9,600 bases of DNA from CAZCBD01 sp964496755 (GTDB taxonomy: Bacteria > Bacteroidota > Ignavibacteria > Ignavibacteriales > Melioribacteraceae), in contig CAZCBD010000112.1 in assembly GCA_964496755.1 (NCBI GenBank), positions 1 to 9,600 on the forward strand. The letters are read 5' to 3'. Positions 1 through 6,558 of this stretch are shown here, piece after piece (the first letter of the stretch is position 1; every line of letters begins with the position of its first letter). A program made the translations under genes and the position numbers. The notes under the pieces were generated by a model. The model saw only the letters and a program-made list of their open reading frames with translations, did no database searches and had not been told where the DNA came from.

Positions 1-1910
1 AAGTTTGCTACCTCTAATGTTTCCGGATTAAATTTAGTTAATCCTTTATTCGAAGAAAACCAGAGGTTACCGTTTTTATCTTCTAAAATTGAGTAGATCT
101 GATTGTTAGGGAAACCGTTTTTAATACCATAACGAATAAATTTACCTGTTAGGGGCAAGAATTTACTTAGGCCGTTAGCTGTAGCAATCCAGAGTCTTTT
201 TTTTGAATCCTCAAAAATTGAAGCTATTTTATTATGACTTAATGTGTTTGTATCTTTGGAATTATGGAGAAATACTGTAAAAGAATCTGTTTCACGATTA
301 TATAGATTCAATCCGTTTGAGGTTCCAACCCACAAGTTTTTATTCGAATCTTCAAATAAATACCAAATATGATTATCGGAAAGACTACCCTTTTTTTTGT
401 CGGAATAATAGATTTTAAATTTATTGTTTATTTTGCTATAGCGAGCTAATCCGTAACCGGTTCCAATCCAATAATAATTCTTGACATCCTTTAATATGCT
501 ACTAATAAAATTATCGGGGATTTTAGTGTTTTTAGTAGTGTACTTATAATGCTTAATTTTTTTTCTTTTATTAATATCAAAAAGATCTAATCCGCGGCTT
601 GTTCCAATCCAGAGAGTTTTTTTATCGGGGTCGGCAAAAATGCACCAGCAATTATTATCCGATAAAGAAGCTTTGTCATTCTTTTTATACGAATAATTTG
701 TGAAAGTATTATTTTTAATATCAAATAGACTTAGTCCTCCCATTGAGCCGACCCAAATATTTCCCAAACTATCTTGAGCAAAAGCAAAAACACCATTATC
801 GGGCAAAGAATTAGGTTTGCCGGTTGAAAAGTAGTGTTGAAAATTTGATTGTGAATTTTTTAATAAATTAAGACCGCTTAATCTGGTTCCTATCCAAAGA
901 ATTCCGCTTCTGTCTTCAAGTATATCGGTAATGTTATCATTGGATAAGCTTCCCTGCACGTTTATTTGTTTATAAATTTTAGTGAAGGTATCGGTTTTTT
1001 TATCGTAAAGATTCAAGCCTTTTGCTGTTCCTATCCAGAGATTGTTTTTACTATCACGGTATATTTTTGAAACGTTATTATCAGTTAATGTTTTTTTCTT
1101 GGCGGAACTATAATATTGTTTAAATTTTCCTGTCCGGGGGTTATATTTATTAATTCCCCAATCCCAAGTATGTCCAATCCAAATGTTTCCATCCTCGTCA
1201 TCTTCAAAACAGGTAATGTAAAATCCTTGGAATTGGGTTGAATCTTTCGGATTGTGTTTAAAATTTTTAAAGAATTTATGCTTTGGGTTATAAATTGATA
1301 TGCCAAGTATAGTACCAATCCAAATATTACCGAGTTTATCCTCGTAAAGTGCGGTTATCGTGTTATGAATAAGTGTTGTGGAATCTTTCGGATTGTTTAA
1401 AAATCGAGTAAATTCCTTTGTTTGCGGATTATACATGTTTAATCCTTTGGTAGTACCTATCCACAAATTGCCGTTGGAATCGGTAAGAAGAGAAATGATT
1501 TCGTTAGATATAATTGAATTGGAATCTTTTTCGCTATGTGTGTACCTAATAAAATTATCTTCATATTTATTGTATCTGTTTAAGCCGTTTCTTGTGCCGG
1601 CCCATATATTGCCTAAACTGTCTAAGCACATGCAATAAACCAAATTATCGGTTATTGTGGTGGTATCGCTAGATATAGATTTATAGTAGTAAAAATTATA
1701 ACCATCGTATTTATTAAGTCCATCTTGCGTAGCAACCCAAACAAAACCTTCCTTGTCTTGCAATATTGCAGCAACATCGCTTTGCGATAGACCGTTTTCT
1801 AAAGATAGGTAGTCGAATTTGAAATTTCTTTTTAGCTGGGCGTTTAATTCAAGTAGAAAAAAAGAAAAAAGAATGAAAAGCACCGTATTTTTCAGAAATC
1901 TTCTAAGCAT
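1..1910 (-). CDS. Two-component-regulator propeller (Reg_prop) sensor protein, N-terminal part
   Basis: The open frame runs from ATG at 1910-1908 without a stop to the window edge, giving 636 residues, so the C-terminus is missing. A signal peptide occupies residues 1-24 (hydrophobic run, LNA then Q). From about residue 40 there are 13 consecutive propeller blades of about 48 residues, each with a Reg_prop signature such as GNLWIGTTKGLNMYNP or GNIWVGSMGGLSLFD. In known families 14 such blades form two seven-bladed periplasmic propellers, usually followed by a Y_Y_Y domain, one membrane helix and a cytoplasmic output (histidine kinase, hybrid kinase or other signalling domain). The visible part ends at the 13th blade, so the output type cannot be read. 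The ligand is unknown; Bacteroidota relatives often sense polysaccharide fragments, but no carbohydrate genes are visible here. AAAGGAAA just upstream of the ATG serves as a ribosome site. Confidence 0.9.
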   Translation of the reverse strand, partial: MLRRFLKNTVLFILFSFFLLELNAQLKRNFKFDYLSLENGLSQSDVAAILQDKEGFVWVATQDGLNKYDGYNFYYYKSISSDTTTITDNLVYCMCLDSLGNIWAGTRNGLNRYNKYEDNFIRYTHSEKDSNSIISNEIISLLTDSNGNLWIGTTKGLNMYNPQTKEFTRFLNNPKDSTTLIHNTITALYEDKLGNIWIGTILGISIYNPKHKFFKNFKHNPKDSTQFQGFYITCFEDDEDGNIWIGHTWDWGINKYNPRTGKFKQYYSSAKKKTLTDNNVSKIYRDSKNNLWIGTAKGLNLYDKKTDTFTKIYKQINVQGSLSNDNITDILEDRSGILWIGTRLSGLNLLKNSQSNFQHYFSTGKPNSLPDNGVFAFAQDSLGNIWVGSMGGLSLFDIKNNTFTNYSYKKNDKASLSDNNCWCIFADPDKKTLWIGTSRGLDLFDINKRKKIKHYKYTTKNTKIPDNFISSILKDVKNYYWIGTGYGLARYSKINNKFKIYYSDKKKGSLSDNHIWYLFEDSNKNLWVGTSNGLNLYNRETDSFTVFLHNSKDTNTLSHNKIASIFEDSKKRLWIATANGLSKFLPLTGKFIRYGIKNGFPNNQIYSILEDKNGNLWFSSNKGLTKFNPETLEVAN

Positions 1911-1931
1911 TATTTCCTTTAAAATATTTCT

Positions 1932-1979
1932 ACATAGAATCGAAAGATTTTAACTAAAATTAAGTTTATGAATCTATGT
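1932..1979. repeat. Imperfect inverted repeat between the PepSY gene and the propeller sensor
   Basis: The arms are ACATAGAATC (1932-1941) and GAATCTATGT (1970-1979), pairing at nine of ten positions around a 28-base AT-rich loop. The right arm touches the stop codon of the PepSY gene and the left arm lies about 20 bases before the sensor start. It could be a weak attenuator or an operator in the 68-base gap. No clear T-run follows on the minus strand, so it is not a convincing intrinsic terminator and may be chance in AT-rich DNA. Confidence 0.25.
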
Positions 1980-2530
1980 TAAATAAATATGATTATCAGC
2001 GTAACTAAAAGTCCTATTCCCACAATAATGATTCCTCGTTTTTTAATTCCGTTTTTACCTTTTATAACAAATAAACCGGTAACAGAAATTATAATTAAAG
2101 CCAATGCAAAAAAATCAGAAAACCAAGTCCACAGTTTCCCCGGATTATAGTGTAAATAATTGAATTGGTAAAAAACGGGTCTTCTTCGAACGGATTCAAA
2201 AATTGCAGATTTAGTATTTAAATCGATATTTAAAGATCCTCCTTCAAGAAAGATTTTTATTGAATGAGTATTAGGCTTGTAATGAGTTTTATATTTTAAA
2301 TCAATTTTATTCGATGTTAAAATATTTTTAATCGATTCACTTGATATAGGCAAATAGTTTTCCAGATTATTAATCTGAATATGTTTGTTTTCAACTATAT
2401 AACTAGGGTTCCAGTCCTTTAAATGATTAAGTGCAATTCCGGAAACGGAGTATATTATTATCACACCGAAGAAAAAATATCCCAAGTTCCGATGTAGGAT
2501 ATTATTCCATTTACGCCATTTAATTTTCAT
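1979..2530 (-). CDS. PepSY-associated membrane-helix protein
   Basis: 183 residues, with three predicted membrane helices at about 17-35, 135-156 and 166-183. A periplasmic segment of about 100 residues between the first two resembles a PepSY module (EGGSLNIDLNTKSAIFESVRRR). Typical family landmarks are HRNLGYFFFG at the start of helix 1, NH after it, and LHYNPGKLWTWFSD before helix 2. In the wider PepSY_TM family, which includes FoxB-type siderophore/ferric reductases, membrane histidines bind haem. H13, H36 and H127 are the candidates here, but that function is inferred. The protein is smaller than the four-helix reductases. Its start codon overlaps the stop of the upstream lipoprotein gene (ATGA, 2527-2530), so the two are almost certainly co-transcribed and translationally coupled. 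No electron-transfer partner is visible next to it. Confidence 0.75.
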   Translation of the reverse strand: MKIKWRKWNNILHRNLGYFFFGVIIIYSVSGIALNHLKDWNPSYIVENKHIQINNLENYLPISSESIKNILTSNKIDLKYKTHYKPNTHSIKIFLEGGSLNIDLNTKSAIFESVRRRPVFYQFNYLHYNPGKLWTWFSDFFALALIIISVTGLFVIKGKNGIKKRGIIIVGIGLLVTLIIIFI

Positions 2531-3105
2531 TTCAGCAACTCGTATTTAGTTAAATCAATCCAATAAAAAGCTATGGATTCTTTTTTTGACTCTACTAACA
2601 TTTTCCGATAAGCTGCAATTTTAGAAAGATTTTCTTCCTGTTCGCTCATATTTTTTTCTTTTTCAGAATGTCCTTCGTGCAATGCTTTTGTGGATTTTTT
2701 GCTGTTTTTGATTTCCGTTTCCCAATTATTTAAGTATTCATTGTTAATTTCCAATTTAGCAACAATGCCCTCGGCAGTAATTTTGTTCCCTTCCATTTCT
2801 TTATTAAAAGGAGGCACATTTTCTTTTGTTTCAAGTTTAATTTTAGTATCGGGATTTTGACCGACTATATGCGCCCTTTTTCCACCATGTTGGCAAGTAT
2901 GAACAATAGTGCCGGTTATCTTAATTTTTTGTCCGACAAGTTCATCAGCTTTTACGAAAAAACTATCAGCCAAAACAATTTGTGGTTGATTGTTTTGAAT
3001 TTTAGAATTTTCTATTTTAGGATTTTCTGCTTGCGAATTGTTTTTATCTTTATTTGTGCAAGCAAATAAAAGTAAAGTCAGGCTAAAAAATAAAATCTTT
3101 TTCAT
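2527..3105 (-). CDS. Outer-envelope lipoprotein with OB-fold-like domain and Cys/His motif
   Basis: 192 residues. A short lysine-starting signal peptide ends in a lipobox, LFAC, with C16 as the lipidated cysteine, followed by an Asn/Lys-rich linker to about residue 42. Residues 43-120 have the beta-strand pattern of a small OB-fold (DELVGQKIKITGTIVHTC, then NKITAEGIVAKLEI), similar to DUF4920-like or tRNA_anti-like envelope domains. The loop HTCQHGGKRAH carries H69, C71, H73 and H79, a plausible metal or haem site. A second histidine pair, HEGH (143-146), lies in a charged, probably helical C-terminal region. GGAG sits about ten bases before the ATG and supports this start. It is the first gene of a two-gene operon with the PepSY membrane protein, which suggests a joint role in metal or redox handling at the envelope. 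I do not recognise a characterised homologue. Confidence 0.7.
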   Translation of the reverse strand: MKKILFFSLTLLLFACTNKDKNNSQAENPKIENSKIQNNQPQIVLADSFFVKADELVGQKIKITGTIVHTCQHGGKRAHIVGQNPDTKIKLETKENVPPFNKEMEGNKITAEGIVAKLEINNEYLNNWETEIKNSKKSTKALHEGHSEKEKNMSEQEENLSKIAAYRKMLVESKKESIAFYWIDLTKYELLK

Positions 3106-3226
3106 ACTTAATCTCCGATAAAATTATTGAAAAAAAATTCGATTACATACATATGACAAATTGAAACATGTAAAAGTTACATAATTATATATTAATATTT
3201 TTTAAAAAGAAGTGTATTATTTTTAA

Positions 3227-3279
3227 TTTAGCTTTAAGAATAGTAAATAACTATCTCAAAACGATACAATAAAGCTAAA
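3227..3279. repeat. Inverted repeat in the divergent region
   Basis: The arms TTTAGCTTTA (3227-3236) and TAAAGCTAAA (3270-3279) are perfect reverse complements. They lie about 120-175 bases upstream of the lipoprotein start and 140-195 bases upstream of the tonB-like start. They could be a pair of half-sites for a regulator or a weak hairpin. A similar string occurs at 7867-7878 upstream of the sixA-like gene. The base composition makes chance a serious alternative. Confidence 0.25.
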
Positions 3280-3346
3280 ATTGCTGATTTTTAATATAGT
3301 CTGAAAAAATTATTCATTTCAAAACAGACAAAAGGTAAATAAAAGA

Positions 3347-3363
3347 TTGGCACTAAAATTGAT
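3347..3363 (+). promoter_or_regulatory. Possible sigma-54 (RpoN) promoter for the tonB-like gene
   Basis: TTGGCACT, four bases, then TTGAT matches the sigma-54 layout TTGGCACG-N4-TTGCW in sequence and spacing, except that the -12 GC is GA. It would start transcription near 3373, leaving a leader of about 49 bases before the ATG at 3422. The -24 element is perfect, but the -12 change is at an important base and no activator gene is visible, so this is tentative. Confidence 0.35.
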
Positions 3364-3380
3364 TTCTAAAGAATGTTTTT
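3355..3380 (+). repeat. 26-bp direct repeat, upstream copy
   Basis: This stretch matches 3880-3905 at 23 of 26 positions, including the exact shared core TAAAGAATGTTTTT. The two copies flank the tonB-like gene in the same orientation. It lies in the leader or promoter of that gene and overlaps the end of the sigma-54-like element. Its function is unknown. Confidence 0.5.
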
Positions 3381-3421
3381 AAATAAAAATTTTTAGTAAC
3401 AAATACAATCTGGAGCTGTTT

Positions 3422-3823
3422 ATGAAACCAATAAGAATCTTATCTCTTATTATGTTTTTTTGTTTAGGTATTTTTTTGATTGCTAATGATAGTGCTGAAG
3501 CGGCAAGTCAAGGAACTGATTATTTAGCTTTTGCTCAAGTTATGCCCCAGCCGGTAGGAGGATTAAAAGCCATATACAAAAATATTACCGAATATCCTAA
3601 AATTGCAAAAGAAGCCGGTATTCAGGGAAAAGTTTATGTTTTGGCTTTTATCAATGAAAAAGGTGGGGTTGATAATGTGAAAGTAGTTCGTGGAATTGGT
3701 GGTGGTTGCGATGAAGCTGCTCTTGAAGCAGTAAAGAAAACCAAGTTTAAACCGGGTATGCAAAAAGGTAAACCTGTTAAAGTTAAAATGACTTTGCCGA
3801 TTATATTTAAATTGCGAGGCTAA
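3422..3823 (+). CDS. Secreted stand-alone TonB C-terminal domain protein
   Basis: 133 residues. A signal peptide (residues 1-27, cleavage likely after AEA) is followed by a linker of about 13 residues and one TonB_C domain at about 41-131. Family landmarks are YPKIAKEAGIQGKVYVLAFI, then EKGGVDNVKVVRG, DEAALEAVKKTKFKPG, GKPVKVKMTLPIIF. Classical TonB is anchored in the inner membrane and spans the periplasm with a Pro-rich arm to transmit ExbBD energy to outer-membrane receptors. This protein has neither an arm nor a lasting anchor, so it probably acts as a free periplasmic module. Such short forms are common in Bacteroidota and Ignavibacteria, and their role is not settled. If the signal were uncleaved, the linker would be too short to cross the periplasm. 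GGAG six bases before the ATG supports the start. No ExbB, ExbD or receptor gene is adjacent, and a terminator follows, so it is probably monocistronic. Confidence 0.88.
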   Translation: MKPIRILSLIMFFCLGIFLIANDSAEAASQGTDYLAFAQVMPQPVGGLKAIYKNITEYPKIAKEAGIQGKVYVLAFINEKGGVDNVKVVRGIGGGCDEAALEAVKKTKFKPGMQKGKPVKVKMTLPIIFKLRG

Positions 3824-3879
3824 TATTTTATAAACTCAATTTAAGCTGAAAATGGCTCTAATTAAATTGCACATGAATA

Positions 3880-3905
3880 AAAATTAATTCTTAAAGAATG
3901 TTTTT
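3880..3905 (+). repeat. 26-bp direct repeat, downstream copy
   Basis: This is the second copy of the repeat at 3355-3380 (23 of 26 identical), located between the stop of the tonB-like gene and its terminator. The 525-bp offset brackets exactly one gene. Confidence 0.5.
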
Positions 3906-3923
3906 ATTAAATATACAAAATAT

Positions 3924-3947
3924 AGCCCGACTTGATCGGGCTTTTTT
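3924..3947 (+). terminator. Rho-independent terminator after the tonB-like gene
   Basis: AGCCCGA (3924-3930) pairs with TCGGGCT (3936-3942) across a five-base loop, and the T-run 3942-3947 follows at once. The flanks ATACAAAA (3913-3920) and TTTTGTAT (3944-3951) can extend the pairing across a small internal loop. It is about 100 bases past the stop codon and also insulates the barrel gene that starts at 3987. Confidence 0.88.
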
Positions 3948-3986
3948 GTATGGGTGCTCTTTAATTTATTTTTTGTAATTTAAAAT

Positions 3987-6485
3987 ATGTTGTCAAAAAA
4001 AACTCACATACTTATTTTCTTTTTATACCTTATTAACTTATTGTTTTCTCAAAGCAACAAAACAATTATTCCCGATACTATTTCGTTAACACAATATGAT
4101 AAATTTCTATGGGGCGAAAATTGGGCGCCTTTGTGGGAATTACCCGTTAAGATTAAAATTGTAAATGTTGATTCATTACGAATTTTATCTGTTATCGATA
4201 AAGATAGATTTGAATTAAAATTCAGAAATAAAAACGGCAAAGAATTTTTATTTAAGTCATTACAGAAAAAATTAAATGTAAATCTACCGGATGAAATTAA
4301 AAAAAACATTTTACCTTGTATAATTGAAAAACAGAAAACTTCAAATTTGCCTTTTGCCGAAATTTTTGTGGCATCAATTTTCCAAAGTCTTCAAATTGAC
4401 TTAAAATTACCAACAATTGTTTTCTTAAATGGAGAAAATATTAATTCGGTACGCTTTCAAAAAAGGATAGGGCTTTTTTCGGAAATCGAAAAGAGTAATA
4501 TTATTAGCAGTAAATGTTTGTTTAATTTATTTGAAAATAAAAATTTAGACATAAAAATAGATAATGAAAAATATTTAAAAATTAGAATGATAGAAATGCT
4601 ATTGGGTATTTGGGATGAAAATGATTTTAGCCGACAATGGAAAATTAATCGGAAAGATAAAATGATTTTTGCAGAACCTTTACCTTCTGAAGGAAAATCT
4701 TTTGAAAGCAAATTCGATGGTGTGTTTCCAACATTGGCTAAGTTTTTCGCTCCGCAAATAGGAGCGGCAAATAGCAATGAAAGATTTGTTAAAAATGTTA
4801 CTTGGGCGGCAAGGCATTTGGATAAAATTATTTTAAGTTCGTTAACCAAACAAAAATGGGATTCGGTATACGATTTTATCAAAGTGAATTTTACTGAGGA
4901 TAAAATTGACAAAGCTTTAGATCTGTTGCCTAAATCTTATTCAACAACGATATCCAAACAAATTAAATCAAAATTAATTTTCAGAATCAAAAATTTGAAA
5001 ACCTATTCTAACGAGTATTACAGGCAAATAAATAAAACACTGAATATTTGGTTGCCGTCATTTTCAAAAAGAATTGAATTTGGAAATAAAAATAACAAGC
5101 TGGAAATATCTGTAGTTGGGTCTGCAAATAAAATTAATATTTATAGGAAACCTACTGATGCAAACCTAACCGAGGAAATCTGCATTTATTTAAACAAAGG
5201 TGACGATGAAATTTTTATTAATGATAATTTAAAAAATATTGAAACCATTCGTTTAATTGCTACAAAAGGAGTAAAAAAAATAGGTGCAACATCGGGGAAT
5301 AAATTCACCCAAAATTGCAAATTTATTTTTTACCGCTCGGATTCTTCCAAAATTTTATCGAAGAATATCAATGTGCAAATTCAACATTACAGTAAAAAAA
5401 ATAAATCAAAAGAGATTAAATATTTTAATATTGAAGAGAATCAAAACGATTTTAAAACAACTATAATTCCAATTGGAACCTACACAAGCGAAAATGGAGT
5501 TGAATTTGGCGCCAAATTTAAATTAAATACTTTGGCCTTCAACAAACATCCTTTTGCTTCCGAAAATATTTTAAAAGTAAAATATGCAACAAAGCCAAAA
5601 GGCTTTGCGGTAGAGTATTTAGGGCTTTTCAATAAATTCATAGGGCAAACATCTTTTAGTTTAAGGATTCTTAAAACAGATATTCTATTTACAAGATATT
5701 TTGGATTAGGAAATGAAACCGAATTTAATTCGCAAAAAGATAACTCGGATTTTTATAAAATGGAATTAAAAAAATTCCTTCTCTCTGCAGGATTTATAGT
5801 TGAACTTTCTAAAAAGCATTCTATAAATTTTGGCGGAGAATATGTTTACACGGATACATTTATTAAGAATAAAGATATAGAAAAACAAACCCTACAGTAT
5901 TCGAATAATGGTTTGGGAATTTACAAAGGAGTTAGATTATTTTTTTCGTTTTTATATGATAATCGGAATTTGAAATCTTTCCCCCAATATGGTGAATTGG
6001 CGAGTGTTTATTTTGGTTATTCGCCCGATATTTTTTCGAACGTAAAAAATTATTATAAAGTAAAATTTAATTTCAGAAAATATTTCAGTATTAAATTTCT
6101 GAAACAAGTTTTAGCACTTAGATGTGGAGGAGAAAAGATATTTGGGAACAATCCTTTTTTTGATGCTGCTTTTTTGGGCGGAGAAAATAATTTAAGAGGT
6201 TTTTTAGAAAATAGATTTGGAGGCGATGCCTATATTTTTTCGCAAGCAGAATTGCGACAATATATTTCAACATTAAAGTTTATTTTTTCATTTAAAATAG
6301 GGACAAACATTTTCTTTGAATCAGGAAGAGTATTTTATAAAAATGAAAAATCAAAAAAATGGCATTTTTCATATGGTGCAGGCATCTGGGGTTCTTTAAT
6401 AAATGATAAATATGTATTTAATCTTGTACTTGCAAAATCAAAAGAAAGATTACTGGCCTACTTTACATTTGGGATGGCATTTTAA
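3987..6485 (+). CDS. Outer-membrane BamA/TamA-type barrel protein with N-terminal soluble (kinase-like?) domain
   Basis: 832 residues. A signal peptide (1-21, ending LLFS before QS) is followed by a soluble region to about residue 490 and a predicted beta-barrel from about 493 to the C-terminal phenylalanine, the usual end of an outer-membrane barrel. GGENNLRGFLENRFGG (R737, G738, F739), followed by a Q-x-ELR strand, matches the conserved RGF motif of the BamA/TamA/Omp85 surface-antigen domain. The soluble part (about 35-370) resembles the middle domain of larger Bacteroidota proteins in which a calcineurin-like phosphoesterase precedes this same barrel. Here the phosphoesterase is absent. 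Recognisable stretches are GKEFLFKSL (K90), KIRMIEMLLGIWDEND (from about 199) and SKFDGVFPTLAKFFAP (from 241). No classical POTRA repeats are evident. It may export, insert or anchor a surface protein or lipid; the substrate is unknown. No Shine-Dalgarno-like sequence precedes the ATG, only AT-rich leader. Confidence 0.8.
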   Translation: MLSKKTHILIFFLYLINLLFSQSNKTIIPDTISLTQYDKFLWGENWAPLWELPVKIKIVNVDSLRILSVIDKDRFELKFRNKNGKEFLFKSLQKKLNVNLPDEIKKNILPCIIEKQKTSNLPFAEIFVASIFQSLQIDLKLPTIVFLNGENINSVRFQKRIGLFSEIEKSNIISSKCLFNLFENKNLDIKIDNEKYLKIRMIEMLLGIWDENDFSRQWKINRKDKMIFAEPLPSEGKSFESKFDGVFPTLAKFFAPQIGAANSNERFVKNVTWAARHLDKIILSSLTKQKWDSVYDFIKVNFTEDKIDKALDLLPKSYSTTISKQIKSKLIFRIKNLKTYSNEYYRQINKTLNIWLPSFSKRIEFGNKNNKLEISVVGSANKINIYRKPTDANLTEEICIYLNKGDDEIFINDNLKNIETIRLIATKGVKKIGATSGNKFTQNCKFIFYRSDSSKILSKNINVQIQHYSKKNKSKEIKYFNIEENQNDFKTTIIPIGTYTSENGVEFGAKFKLNTLAFNKHPFASENILKVKYATKPKGFAVEYLGLFNKFIGQTSFSLRILKTDILFTRYFGLGNETEFNSQKDNSDFYKMELKKFLLSAGFIVELSKKHSINFGGEYVYTDTFIKNKDIEKQTLQYSNNGLGIYKGVRLFFSFLYDNRNLKSFPQYGELASVYFGYSPDIFSNVKNYYKVKFNFRKYFSIKFLKQVLALRCGGEKIFGNNPFFDAAFLGGENNLRGFLENRFGGDAYIFSQAELRQYISTLKFIFSFKIGTNIFFESGRVFYKNEKSKKWHFSYGAGIWGSLINDKYVFNLVLAKSKERLLAYFTFGMAF

Positions 6486-6492
6486 TTAATTA

Positions 6493-6532
6493 TTGCTACA
6501 TTTAATAACATAATTCTTATATCATTTATAAT
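6493..6532 (+). promoter_or_regulatory. Weak promoter candidate for the rubrerythrin operon
   Basis: In the 73-base gap before the rubrerythrin gene there is a perfect TATAAT at 6527-6532, but no good -35 at 16-18 bases. A TTGCTA (6493-6498) with TTATAT 18 bases on (6517-6522) is an alternative. An intergenic promoter is expected because the upstream barrel gene is functionally unrelated. No peroxide-regulator box could be recognised with confidence. Confidence 0.3.
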
Positions 6533-6558
6533 TATTTTCAATTTAAAAAGAGGTAAAA

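Larger units (their letters stand above)
3106..3421. promoter_or_regulatory. 316-bp divergent intergenic region
   Basis: This gap lies between the start of the minus-strand lipoprotein operon and the plus-strand tonB-like gene, and must hold promoters for both. It is extremely AT-rich with no open frame worth calling. Visible structure is an inverted repeat, TTTAGCTTTA (3227-3236) with TAAAGCTAAA (3270-3279), ten perfect pairs 33 bases apart; a sigma-54-like element at 3347-3363; and a copy of a 26-bp direct repeat at 3355-3380. I see no convincing -35/-10 pair on the minus strand. Confidence 0.5.

Noticed and set aside
1..1910. Regular repeats of about 144 bases with recurring similar strings, such as GAATCTTTCGGATTG at two places, resembling a repeat array
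   Set aside because: The period equals one propeller blade of about 48 codons in a single uninterrupted reading frame. The similarity comes from protein repeats, and spacing and identity do not fit CRISPR or tandem DNA repeats.
2857..3069. Plus-strand open frame of about 70 codons
   Set aside because: It is antisense to the lipoprotein gene, which has a lipobox, a ribosome site and a four-base overlap with the next gene.
4457..4912. Open frame of about 150 codons on the minus strand
   Set aside because: It lies wholly inside the barrel gene on the opposite strand, has low-complexity hydrophobic content, lacks a ribosome site and resembles no family.
5590..5607. Hairpin CAAAGCC-AAAA-GGCTTTG
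   Set aside because: It lies in the middle of the barrel coding region with no T-run after it and encodes an ordinary loop between strands, so it is not taken as a terminator.
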